A stretch of DNA of 64,000 nucleotides from Ulota crispa. Lineage: Eukaryota > Streptophyta > Bryopsida > Orthotrichales > Orthotrichaceae. Position numbers and translations under genes: made by a program. The DNA is taken from assembly GCA_963920765.1 (NCBI GenBank), contig OY987246.1:22949167-23013166 (forward strand). The letters are read 5' to 3'. Below are positions 48,602 through 59,338 of the stretch, piece by piece. A model generated the notes under the pieces. It was not told where the DNA came from, did no database searches, and saw only the letters and a program-made list of their open reading frames with translations. How positions within the stretch are numbered: the stretch's first letter is position 1; each line of letters opens with the position of its first letter.

Positions 48602-50559
48602 GTGGCCATGCTTTGAGGCAAAATTTGAAAAGGCTAGACCTATCAAAGTTTGTTTTGGGCCCATGATGGAGAGTCTCAAGTTGCCACCTTGCCCTTTTTC
48701 TAGGCTAGCCATTTATACAAGGTACTCTTATAACATTAATGTATTGGCATTCACTAAAATGTCTCAATTTTGTTTTTTCTTATTGATAGTGCACTAGTAT
48801 GTGAAGGCTCTAGTTGGGGCACCTTGTAGAAAGGGTTATTGAACAATAGTGTAAACCAAAAAGATTCATGCATGTAAACATGTTTTGTTATGTTAAAAAT
48901 TGATTTTTTCATACATTTATATGTTATTAGGTCCTTTTGTTATTTTTCTCTTCTATTTACATCAATGGGATATACAACAATACAATTGTATAATATATGA
49001 ATAATACGCAAAATGAGGGCTTTAGGGCTGGCAACCACAAGTGCACAGTTAGAGGCTAAAAGTCTAGATTACCAAAGCCTTAGAGCAACTTGCTGAGTCT
49101 AGTTCTTGAGGTCTAAACTAGTGAGTCTAAGTATGTCATTTAGTCACTTTATGATGGCGTTTATCAATTGCCCACTTATCATGGGAGCAGTGTTTCTGTT
49201 TGGGGTGATAAATCGCCAAAAAGCTATTTTTTTGAGTAGCTTGAAATTAACACCAGAACTAATGAAAACACTAAATATGATTTGTTAAAATTCACTAATG
49301 AAGGGAATGCTTTCACCCCCCCTTTTCTCACATGTCACACCACAATTGTTTGCTTTAGATGTTTTTTTGCACTAAAAAGCTAGAGATTGCTTATGGACTT
49401 TACCCAAAAATAAATGAAAAAAGCCAACCAAAAATAACAGTCGCCAAACTAGCACCAAACATAAAATCCCAATTAAACACTGCGTGGGAGTGACAGTTCA
49501 AGTTTGAGACAAATCCTTGATGAGTAATGAAGTTTAGAACATTGGATGCAACTACGAAGATGTTTTCATACAAAAAAGGGACTAACTAGTGTGGCGTTTT
49601 TTACATTTATAGTGACATGAATCACAAGAAAGTATTTGAATTGGACATAGAGTCAAATTGATCAATTTTTCTGTTTGAAGCTTCAAACATGTTTGTTGGT
49701 TTAGTAAATTCCAATGAAGATTAATTTCTATACGTGATTTTAATGAAATTTTTAATTTTGATACTTTGATCTTTTACAAACTTGTGCTTGCCCGCAAGAA
49801 AATTTGGAGGGCGGTTATTTTGACAACCTTGCAAACGCCAAAGGCACTAAAAAAATGAATCATTTCATGTGAAGGTTGCACCCACTCTTTCAAAACTACA
49901 ACACTGATGAGTGGTGTGAGAAGAAGGCTCTGACACAAAGGGAGGGGTTATTCTCCTGGTCACACCACAACCCATTATGTCCCAGCCCACACTATTCCCA
50001 TCCAGAAACGCATGTGGAAATGTGGAAGCTTCTGGATCTCCATGATTCCTACAAGCCAAAAACTAGCCCTCTCCCTCAAGCAATGAGCTGTGCTTCTTGC
50101 ATGAGATTATTTAGAAAGTGACAGATGTTGGCCAAGGGGTAAATGGTTAGCAATGTTTGTCACGGGGTAAATCACATGTTTGTCAAAGTTGAGTAATTTT
50201 TATTACGTTGAAAGACAACATAAAGCAATAAAGACCTAAAAATCATATGAGCTGTTCATAGTACCCCTCAATAAGTAGGTTTTTTGTTTTTGTAAATAAG
50301 CAAAAAGGTTTTAGGATAAAAGTTACAAAAATAGATTGACATTTAGATCTATGAAAAGATCAAATTTTTTATGTAAGAGACATATTTACATTTGTTCTAC
50401 AATAAGTTTCTATGTAAGCTAGTCATGTTTATATTCATTATCATTCAAAAATCAAAAGTTTAATCTTTATGCATCACCAGTTTATATATTTTTGTTTTTT
50501 TTACATATGCTTGGCTACCAACATTTCCATTCAAAATTGCTTTTTGATACTAAAATGTA
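48602..50559. other. Spacer without recognisable gene
   Basis: About 2 kb without supported ORFs. A somewhat GC-richer patch near 49900-50090 is open on both strands for 60-80 codons but matches nothing I know. Confidence 0.4.
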
Positions 50560-50970
50560 GGGAATTGATACGTATACCACACCCTTTGAACTACTCTACT
50601 ACACCCTTGGGTGAATTTTAGATGTCTACCATCAAAAATCTGAATATGAGAATTTGGAATTCACATTTGGACTCAGAGACCATGATTTAGTTTAGAACCA
50701 TAAAAAAAAGGTTGCAATTCAACAACATCCAATGAAAAAGTTTAGATAGGGAGAAAAGTGTTGATTTTATTTTTGTTTGTAAAAAAGATATACTTTTTCA
50801 TTGGGTGTTGTTGAATTGCAACTTTTTTTATGGTTCTAGACTAAATCATGGTCTCTAAGTCCAAATTTGAATACAAAATTCTCAAATTCAGCTTTTTGAT
50901 GGTAGAAATCTAAAATTTACCTTGGGGTGTGGTACAACAGTTCAAAGGGTGTGGTACACATCAATGCCCT
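50560..50970. mobile_element. Mutator-like foldback element, diverged copy
   Basis: The left end is GGGAATTGATACGTATACCA and the right end reversed AGGGCATTGATGTGTACCAC, with arms of about 170 bp and the phrase CATTGGGTGTTGTTGAATTG near the centre. Same family as 16959-17360. No exact target duplication remains. Confidence 0.75.
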
Positions 50971-51120
50971 AAAACATATTGATAAATATGATTAACTTGT
51001 AAAAGTATTGTATGATACAATGCAAGACAACATTAAACAACATAGGCCTAACAACCATACGAGCTATTCATAGCACCCATCAATAAGTAAAAGCTCTTTG
51101 TAACTATAAACAAGAAAGTC

Positions 51121-51916
51121 TTAACCCTTGAGCGCCACATTTACCAAAATATGGTTGCTCAAAATCAAAATTTTCACAAAGCCAGGTGCATATCAAAAGT
51201 GTACTTCACGGAAAATTGTACTTGGTTTAGGGTACAATACTCTCACGTCACATAGTGGGCAATGGGAGTTTCACCACTTGTACAAACACGGATTGTACAA
51301 GTCAAGTATGACAAAAGTACACAAGAACTTCATTTCATGTGGTTTAGGGTTTAGGTGCAAGGATAGAGACCACTGGCTATGGTCGGTTCCATACCGTTAG
51401 GGGTTTTTTGGCATGCCTACCTCATACTAGAGAAGGGTTTTGCATTTGTACCACTGGGAGCCGTGCCCTTGTGGAGGTCAAAGCCATACCTATACCCCAT
51501 CTATCGTTTACCATACTGCGAGAGCCTTGCAACTTTGGGCTTCTAAAAAAGCACCTTGCAAATATCAAAACATCACCAAATTTGGCAACAAGCAAGATAC
51601 TTATAAGTTGCACTTCCTGCCTAAATTTCATCAAAAAGAGCCTCCTCTAAGGCATGAATTTTTGCATCCATAGCCACAAACCCCCCAAAATTGGCCGGTT
51701 GCCACACAGTCAACTATACTTTGACTATTATAATTTTTGAAATGGTGTGGTCAAAAGTTCTGCAAATTTTTGGTCAGGTGCATCAAACACCATTTCTGCT
51801 ATTTTAATAGTGAATCCTCCATGATCTAAGTTCCCAACTTGAGATGTACAATGGTTTCAAGCATGGTCCCCTTGACCTCATTTTTTTCTTTTTCACTGTG
51901 GACGCTCAAGGATTAA
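51121..51916. mobile_element. TTAA-type element with GAGCGCC termini
   Basis: 796 bp with TTAA at both ends; the termini are CCCTTGAGCGCCAC on the left and TCCTTGAGCGTCCAC reversed on the right. Related at its tips to 4604-4859. The ORFs inside (up to 90 codons) are unsupported. Confidence 0.7.
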
Positions 51917-52327
51917 GATAGAAATTACAAAATTAGATTGAGAATATTGATTACCAAAAAATAGTTATTGGCATTCAAAGTTGGCACCCTCTTGACATTT
52001 TTAGCCACGAGTTTGTTGATTTATGGTGTCGAACACTATATAACAAAGTGACTCCGCTTGTTAAAATTAATACCCCATATTTTTTTTCTTGTAACTTAAC
52101 ACATCGGTCTCATTTTTAAATCAATCAAAAAAAAATGTTTAGATCAATGATGGAGGAGAATCACGTCTAAACCACTTCGGAGATTTTGATTTGATGAAAA
52201 TATAAAGATACGGTGCCTCTCATCACTATCCACCCAGTCTTAATCTGTGTTCAAGACATGATGAACTCAACCAAAAAAACAAATAAAAACAACATGCATG
52301 CTTTTCTTTTTTTTTTGCTTTTGTTTA

Positions 52328-52956
52328 GGGGATTGATATAGACACACCCGTGGTTTGTTATATGGACACCGGGGTAAATTTTAGATACTTATTATCAACA
52401 AGTTGAATTCAGATATGGATTTAGAGATTTTGATTTTGTTTAGAAGCACAAAGGATGTTATATTTGAACAATGTTTTGTGGAAAAAGTTTAATGTTTTTT
52501 TTACAAATAAGGGTAAAAATAATAATTTGCCTTGTAGTTAAGCTTTTCCACTATACATTATTCAATTGTAATTTCCTTTGTGGTTCTAAACTAAATCAAG
52601 GTCCCTAAATCCAAAAATTGAATTCAACTTGTTGATGATAAGTATCTAATTTACCCCCATGTCAAGGAATGTTATTCCATGAGTGGGAATGCATGTGCGG
52701 TGAGCTGTGAGCCAAATTTTTTGTCAAAATAATAAATTCCACTTATAATTGTGGTCCTATAATTGTGCATTTTAAACTATGATTTTTTGAAAAACTTGTT
52801 TTAAATAAAAATTATTCCATTGATTTTGAGTTGAGAGTCTATTCCTACTCACAAAATCTTGAATCCTTGCTCATGGCTCACAGTCTTACACTCACCACAT
52901 AGCGTTGTACCCTAGTGTCCATATAACAAACCCCAAGTATGCCTATATCAATTCCT
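52328..52956. mobile_element. Mutator-like foldback element carrying an insertion
   Basis: The left end is GGGGATTGATATAGACACAC and the right end reversed AGGAATTGATATAGGCATAC. The arms pair through GTTTGTTATATGGACAC. The right arm is interrupted at about 52664-52915 by the next entry. Family as 16959-17360. Confidence 0.7.
52664..52915. mobile_element. GTGAGCCATGAGC-family repeat as a nested insertion
   Basis: It lies inside the right arm of the foldback element, with TGTC at both junctions. This makes the family at 16135 and 24065 a mobile element. The ends are weakly inverted (AAGGAATGTTATTCCATGAG against AGGGTACAACGCTATGTGGTG reversed, aligned with gaps). Confidence 0.55.
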
Positions 52957-53053
52957 CTTTTTAAAATCATTAGGGGGTTTCAAATATCTCAAATAAGTAA
53001 TGAACGAGTGGTTGTGAACACCTGGTCATTCACCAATGAATATGCAGTCATGA

Positions 53054-53382
53054 CCTTAGGAGGTTGTCATGGCTTGTTCACAAAGTGACTTGACTGGATT
53101 GTTCACAAATCTTATTCATGTTGATGAATATGCAATCACAAGCACTAGAAGAAAATTGCGTTGGAACCCACTAAACAATGTAAGGTAGGTTATGTTGAGT
53201 TCCATGTTTCCAACGCAAAGTTTTGCTGAACTGTGCAAAATTTTGCGTTGGAAACATGGAACTTAACATAACCTACCTTACATTTTTAATGGGTTCCAAC
53301 GCGGTTTTCTGTCCCTAATTAGGAGGTTGTCATGACTTGTTCATGGAGTGGCTTGACCAAATTGTTCACAAATCTTATTCAC
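53054..53382. repeat. Direct repeats flanking a hairpin insertion
   Basis: Two copies of about 66 bp, each starting AGGAGGTTGTCATG and ending TTGTTCACAAATCTTATTCA, lie at about 53058-53122 and 53320-53382. The hairpin between them is listed separately. Confidence 0.7.
53143..53311. mobile_element. Hairpin MITE, possibly CACTA-type
   Basis: The left tip, CACTAGAAGAAAA, is identical to the right tip of the 4.6 kb CACTA element. Long arms with GCGTTGGAACCCA and AAGGTAGGTTATGTT pair almost perfectly around 53221-53240. The right tip (GGTTTTCTGTCCCTA) does not mirror the left tip and no 3 bp duplication is visible, so the class is uncertain. Confidence 0.55.
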
Positions 53383-53455
53383 GTGTACAAAATTTGGTGT
53401 GGAATGCCATATTTGAAACCCCTATTATTGAGAAACAGGAGCCTTGACAAAATAA

Positions 53456-54213
53456 GTGAAGCCATGGGAACAGAACCGAGGTGACGTTTCCACGTCCATT
53501 TCCAAACCGGGTCCCAATCCCAGGTCTCAATTGCGGGTCGCAAGTCGAGACAGCCAACCAAGCCCTCGTTTCTCCAACACGTCAGACGAACGACCATCGG
53601 TCGCCACGCTCAAACTAAGCTTCCCGAGTGCAGTACCTTACGGACGGAGCCGACGAAGTGCCGCCAGTCGCCGTACGGGACGCCGCCTTGTATCTTCTGT
53701 ATGCCCGACGAACGACCACCAGTAATACGTTGCACCCAGCGGTCGCCATATCATACTGCTAGTCATCCACAGTATTGCTCCACAGGCCTGGCCTGGTGAT
53801 GATGATACCGTCGTGCAGCAACAGGAGCACCAGGACCAGCACCAGCACTGCTTGCGATCCAAGCACTCTTTTCTGCACGCAATCCCGCGGCTCTCCGCAA
53901 TTGTGCTTGCGCGCAACAGATCGCACGGGATTCTCGAGACAAATTTCGTTACGAAAGCCAATTCACAGCAAGCAAGACGCGTGGTTTATGAAGAAGATCC
54001 TCTGTTTCTTGCATTTCAGCGTTTAGGACGCCGTCGTAGTCGTCAATTCGGGGTATGTATGTCGCAGAAACCGTTCGCGATGTTATGTTCGGTACGTAGA
54101 TCAGCAAAATCGCGTAGGTTTTGCGCTTAAAGTCGAACTTCTCAGTTTTTTATAACTACAACGCAGTGTTTGAATGTGCGCTGCAGTCAATGGCGTTGAA
54201 TGTGTGTGTGCTT
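53456..54213. other. GC-richer region upstream of the F-box gene
   Basis: A composition shift like that before ABCB. It contains GACGAACGACCA twice and is open in several frames for 80-107 codons on both strands with low-complexity translations, which speaks against a gene. Probably distal promoter or transcribed leader. Confidence 0.4.
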
Positions 54214-54220
54214 ACTTTCT

Positions 54221-54229
54221 TATATAAAT
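54221..54229 (+). promoter_or_regulatory. TATA-like motif, copy 1
   Basis: TATATAAAT at the start of the first 151 bp unit. Function is inferred from motif only. Confidence 0.3.
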
Positions 54230-54371
54230 GGTAGGCTTGGAGGATTTATCATTTAAGAAATGGTTAAAGTACAAAGGATTGAGAGTATTGGAATTGGCGA
54301 TGCAAGAACAGCTTGTAGGATTCCTTAGAATGTTCTCATTGCTTCTTTTATTGTGGATTTTGCTACTTTCT

Positions 54372-54380
54372 TATATAAAT
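54372..54380 (+). promoter_or_regulatory. TATA-like motif, copy 2
   Basis: TATATAAAT at the same place in the second unit, about 1.47 kb before the predicted start codon; an intron-containing leader would be needed. Confidence 0.3.
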
Positions 54381-54515
54381 GGCAGGCTTGGAGGATTTTA
54401 TCATTTAAGGAACGGTCAAAGTAACAGAGGATTTGAGAGGATTGGAATTGGCGATGCAAGAACAGCTTGTCAGATTCCTTAGAATGTTCTCATTGCTTCT
54501 CTTATTGTGAAATTT

Positions 54516-55845
54516 GCGCTTCTTTCTTGAGGATGTGTTGTTAAGAACACGGCGAGGGCGAGGGCGAGGTCTTGATTTCGATGTGACTTTGGATGTTGCA
54601 GATTGGAAAGATGAGAGACCATGGCGGTGCACATGATTGGAGGTGAGGTTTCGCTTAAAACATGGCTTTGTCTTCTTTATCGTGAATTTTGTATGTTAGT
54701 TTTTGGTTTAATCTGAATTCTTAGAGATAAGTTTCTGAATGATATGTCGTATTTATTGCAGCTTGTAATGGATAGAGTGGTAGAGCCTTTATCAGTACTG
54801 TGGCTGAGGTAGGATCTGCTCGGCTACTACCACAACTAAACAACTTGCTGAGCTGGTTGCTGCATTTGAATGTTATTGTTCCGATCAAGATTGGCATTGT
54901 GTTTTTATCTGATGAGCGTAGGTGATCATTCACTTGTGATTTAGAATTTGCCAGAACGTGTTGGTGGATTTTTCTGAACCTTGAATTAGCAGTTGAGTCC
55001 AAAGTGTTTGCAGCTCAAAATGACAAAGCGTAGCGCGATCATGTTCTTGTATGTTCAGGCCGGTGTTGATACGTCCTGCGGTGGATATTGCATTTTATGG
55101 CGTGCAATAACGATCGCTACAAGGCACTTGTGACGTGTTGGTAGCAAAGCATCCGGATGAGGCGTTTCGTGAGGAGGAAGAAAGTTCCCGCGACTGCTGG
55201 AGCTCAATGACATCCAAACAGAAAGGGATGAAACTCCAGGTGTGAATTGTATCCTTACGTGACTACTTGAGAGAATGCAGGGTGCTTATGGATTGTGAAT
55301 CTAATATCAGTTCGGAAATCTTTGCAGGCGATTTCTTATTCAGTTTTCATTTATGTATTTACATTGTGGTACCATAATGTTAATATATGGACGCCTTACA
55401 TCATTAGGAGGCCTCTGTATGATCACTCAGAAGGAGACCTCCCTGTGAATTATGGAAGAGATTCGCTTCGTTATGTCATGAAACAGTTTGAATCCAGGAC
55501 CAGGAGTTACTAGAACACAATCATGGAACCACAATGCAATTCAGTTCTTATGCATTGTAGAAACCTTCTGTTATTGTCTTCACTTCTCACTGATTTTAAC
55601 TCATGGATAGAAAAACAATGGCTACTGCCCCTTAACCCCTGAATGATGGATGTTTTGAAGATTCCAGTTCATCCACTTCGTATTCGTTGAGGAAACTTTG
55701 ATCGTGTACCATATGAATAGAAAGAGGAGAGAAACATTAATGCCTTGGATATTTCGGAGTTGCTAATGTTTTTCATGTTTTCTGAAAATTTGTGTCAATA
55801 TTTAGTTTCGAGCACTTACGGGTCAATTGGCATGACTCTGAACCC
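54516..55845. other. Probable leader region of the F-box gene
   Basis: No convincing coding exon. It contains a GGCGAG sub-repeat near 54552-54570 and a 72-codon ORF at 55295-55513 without known motifs. Upstream introns of the F-box transcript may lie here but no splice pair can be fixed. Confidence 0.35.
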
Positions 55846-58316
55846 ATGCAGTTACGGTCAACTATGACATCGGAGACCGGTTCCAGAAGACGAAGAGGAA
55901 AGGAAGAACCGTGCCGGCGTCTGATCCCCGCTCTTCCGGACGAGCTTGCTCTGCTTTGCTTGGCACGAGTATCACGTGCTCAACATGCAGTTCTTAGTGC
56001 TGTTTGTCGCAGCTGGCGACGTCTCTTGCGAGGCCGTATCTTGTATGACATCCGACAAGAGCTTTCTCTGACCGAAGAATGGCTCTTTCTGTGGACCCAG
56101 GTACCTCTTGTTCTTGTTTGCTGAACCAGGTGCTTGTGGTCCATTGCTTTTTGCATACAAAGAGTAGGAGAATCACATCCGCACCTTTTATAAGAACGTG
56201 CAATATGAGCTCCAGTTGCACTTCTATATACACTGAAACAAGTGGCTGCGTTGTCATATTAGACAAAATGACACAAATCCAACCGAAGATCTATTCATTT
56301 CCTAGCTTTTAGGTGTTTTGTGCATTTGAATCTCACAGTTTTGACGCTCTGAGAATGCCATTTTTTCGAATTATCTTGACTTTCCTATGACATGAAAAGA
56401 TAACTCAAAAAATTTCAGGACAGTACCATGAATTATTGTGCATAAGTTATCTAAAAGGAACGTTGCACGAGTACGGTATTCTCAAAGTGATTAGAATGAT
56501 GGAATAATGTCTCTACACTTCTGCTCCTTTTGGTCTCATTAGGATCTGGCAAGAGCCAACGTGTGGCATGGGTATGACCCTCAATCAAACCGGTGGTTTG
56601 CACTGCCACCTTTACCCAATGAACAGCGCACTGCTACCAACTCAGCATCCGCAGTGGTGGATGGCAAGCTCTTTGTGGTAGGAGGGCAGCTGGACAATGG
56701 CAATGCTTGCAGCTGTGTTTCGTACTTTGATATGCAGCTCAACTGCTGGAAATCTGCAGCCCCTCTCAACGTTCCTCGGGCCAAATGCATGGCAGGTTGA
56801 TCAGCCTCAGGAACCCTGAAACTTTTCTAATTAACACTTAAGTCATACCTACCTAGAAAATTCCATTTTAGAAGCTAATAGAAAATTATAGTAACTTTCA
56901 ATCATACATCTACCAAATACAAATGTAGTATGATCTCTAATTTCTATCGGCACATTGTGTTACAAAATGATCTTCACGAGCAGGTGTAATCAACAACCAG
57001 CTTTACGTCGTTGGAGGCTTTACGGAACGGGATCAGGATGCAGGGCCAACTGCCGAGGCTTACAACCCACTGAGCAATCAATGGCGCCTCATTTCGCCAA
57101 TGAAAATCTCCATGGAACTTTATGATTCGGCTGTTCTGGACAACAAGTTTTATGTCGTGAATTCTTCCAGCGAGAATCTGGTTGGGCTTGTTTACGACCC
57201 CGAATCAGACGAATGGATGTACATGGCCCATGGCCTCAATACAGGTACACGCCATTCAGACGAACAAATCCTTTAAATTAGCGACTTCTAACCTTGTAAA
57301 ATCTTCTGTGTTTTGTTTCCAATCTAAAAATAGAAAGTCTGCTCTGATTGATTTAAGAAAGTCTGAAATACTATCTTTAGGGAATTGCTAAAGCGACATC
57401 CAACATTGCTAATGCCACACCCCACACTGTGCTTTGAGCATGAAATGTGAGAATTCAACGCTGATTTTTTTTCACCTTTATCATTCTAAGGCTATATTCA
57501 AAAAAATTGGAGGTTCTTGAATTTGAAACTAAAAATATAGGACCTTTGAATTACGTAAAGTAAAAATACATCAAAAAAATAGCAATGGTGCAATAAGAGT
57601 TCAACAATAATTTGTATTTGTTCTTCTTTCTTTCTTTCAAGTACGTGGTAATGCCGTGATTGAATTACTGATGGACCACTTGACTAATATAAAATAGCAT
57701 TAAATTCTCAAATTACATGCTCACAGGGGTGTGACGTTAACAATTTTGGGTGTGGCTTTAGCAATTCCCTATCTTCATTGGTTAGAATTTTAGGACATGA
57801 CTCCGCTGTTTCAGTTGGTACAGCGTGTTTCCTTCCTTCAAGCAGCAATATATGATGTATGTCAATTTCTATAGATATGGACGTGGCATTGCAGTTCCTT
57901 CTCTCTGACAATAGACACGATTTGAAGCAGGTTGGCAGTCCAAAACTGCGGCGATGAACAGCAAGTTGTATGCTGTTGGCGATTCACATTCACTGGAAGG
58001 CAAGAATGAGATATCTGTGTACAACGGGAAGAAGGATTGCTGGGAGACCGTCAAGGGGGTGTTGGAGGATACCGCGCCGGTGTTGGCCTGGGGCCCGGAG
58101 CTAGTGAGCTTGGACGGGAGGCTGTGTATCGTGGGAACAGGCTTGCAACCTCGGATAGGAACAAGCCGAGCAGCCGTGGCCGTTGTGGAGGTGAGAGAAT
58201 CCAAGACGGAGTCGGTCAAGGCATCCGCCTCACTGCAGTTTTATGAAGACATCACCGGCAAAATTCAGTTCGCTGATCCTCTGCCCAGAGGGGCGTGTCA
58301 AGTGTTAGCTCTCTGA
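55846..58316 (+). CDS. F-box/kelch-repeat protein, four exons
   Basis: Exons 55846-56100, 56543-56795, 56984-57244 and 57931-58316, all GT-AG, 1,155 bp, 384 residues. The F-box spans about residues 26-65 (LIPALPDELALLCLARVSRA, then VCRSWRRLL), followed by the EEWLFL motif common in plant F-box/kelch proteins. Kelch blades follow, marked by DGKLFVVGG, NNQLYVVGG, DNKFYVVNS, NSKLYAVGD and DGRLCIVG and by spaced Trp residues (NRWFALPPL, NCWKSAAPL, NQWRLISPM, DEWMYMAHG). The family serves as substrate receptor of SCF E3 ubiquitin ligases, F-box to SKP1 and kelch propeller to target; the target here is unknown. An in-frame ATG at 55864 is an alternative start. Intron 3 carries a Mutator-like MITE. 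No damage to the frame was seen. Confidence 0.88.
57381..57768. mobile_element. Mutator-like MITE in intron 3 of the F-box gene
   Basis: 388 bp; ends GGAATTGCTAAAGCGACATC on the left and GGAATTGCTAAAGCCACACC reversed on the right. Flanking 10-mers CTATCTTTAG and CTATCTTCAT agree at 8 of 10 positions. Family as 14238-14630 and 60751-61095. It leaves the splice sites intact. Confidence 0.8.
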
Positions 58317-58418
58317 TCCCGTGCCTTTGTACAGTCGGAGTGGAAACTCTCTACTACCATTCAGAAGCTGTTCATAACTTGACAATTCCCCTTCTCGGCC
58401 ATGCCTTGTGAGTCTTAT

Positions 58419-58797
58419 CGTTTATGAACTTTGCTGCTCTTCCTGTTTCTGGATGTTTTGGTGTGTGAAATAGTTTTTTTATTGCACTGCCATGTGAATC
58501 TTGTCAGTCATTTTTTACTGTTTGCACTCCTACATGGAAACCCTTGCCTTGCTATTGCCAAAATTTTCACTGATTTCAAGTATTTTACTTTCAAAACCCA
58601 ATCGGTTCGTTTATGAACTTTGCTGCTATTCCTGTTCCTGGATGTTTTGGGGTGTGAAATAGTTTTTGGCTCTGCTATGTGAACCTTGGTCAGTCATTTT
58701 GTACTGTTTGCACCCTTGCATGGAAATTCTTGCCTTGCTCTTGCGAAAATTTTCACTGGTTTTCAAGATTTTTATTTTCAAAACCCAATCGGTTGTT
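58419..58797. repeat. Tandem duplication, 189 bp, downstream of the F-box gene
   Basis: Two copies (58419-58607 and 58608-58797) open with CGTTTATGAACTTTGCTGCT and close with TTCAAAACCCAATCGGTT. They lie about 100 bases after the stop codon and are probably within the 3' UTR. After the second copy the opening phrase begins again (TTTCATG) and stops. Confidence 0.9.
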
Positions 58798-59338
58798 TCA
58801 TGTTTGGCCATTTTCTGGATGGCGGTTCTTCGTGTTCATTTGCAACAAAATGCTATTGAGTTGACAGCGAGGTGTTGTTTGAGGAGATTGTTAAGAAATG
58901 CCCATGTCCATGTATTTAGGGTCCTTTTGTCCTTCTTGGGTTAACTCAACAACTAGCTTTATGAGTACATTGTGCAACATCATTTGCAAACTCAATTTGA
59001 CCTTTTAGAATATATTCAAGTTTCATTATTATGCTTTTTAAATATCGGAAGTGTATTTTGCCTTGTGGTTATTTGAGTTTTCGTTTTTTCTTTAAAATAA
59101 ATGTTGGCTAACTAAGTGATGGCATGTGGTACTTTTTGGCCAGAAAGTACTTTTATCATTGAGCATTCGTGTATGCCAATGAATGTGAAATTTCAACCAT
59201 TTTCGTGAAAAAGTTAAATTTGTGATCATTTTGTAAGATGACGTGAAAATTGATTCATAAGTATAACCATAAAACATTCAATTCACTTAATTATCCTTCC
59301 CAAAGTGCAAAGTACTGTCCATGAAACTCAAGCAAATC
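58798..59338. other. Spacer without recognisable gene
   Basis: AT-rich; a short near-palindrome, GTACTTTTTGGCCAGAAAGT, lies near 59129. Nothing else was seen. Confidence 0.4.

Larger units (their letters stand above)
54214..54515. repeat. Tandem duplication, 151 bp, with TATA-like motif
   Basis: Two copies (54214-54364 and 54365-54515) open with ACTTTCTTATATAAATGG and share GGCGATGCAAGAACAGCTTG. They differ by scattered changes and small indels. Confidence 0.9.

Noticed and set aside
48368..48616. ORF with repeating MVMGTL
   Set aside because: Product of the in-frame 18 bp tandem repeat at an element end.
53638..53961. Cys/Trp-rich 107-codon minus-strand ORF
   Set aside because: The opposite strand is equally open and rich in CAG/CCAG triplets; no signal peptide, no family match, and it lies in the probable F-box promoter.
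57795..57830. tRNA-like A box (TTTCAGTTGGTACAGCG) in the F-box intron
   Set aside because: No B box (GGTTCGAATCC type) follows at the right distance and no acceptor stem can be paired.
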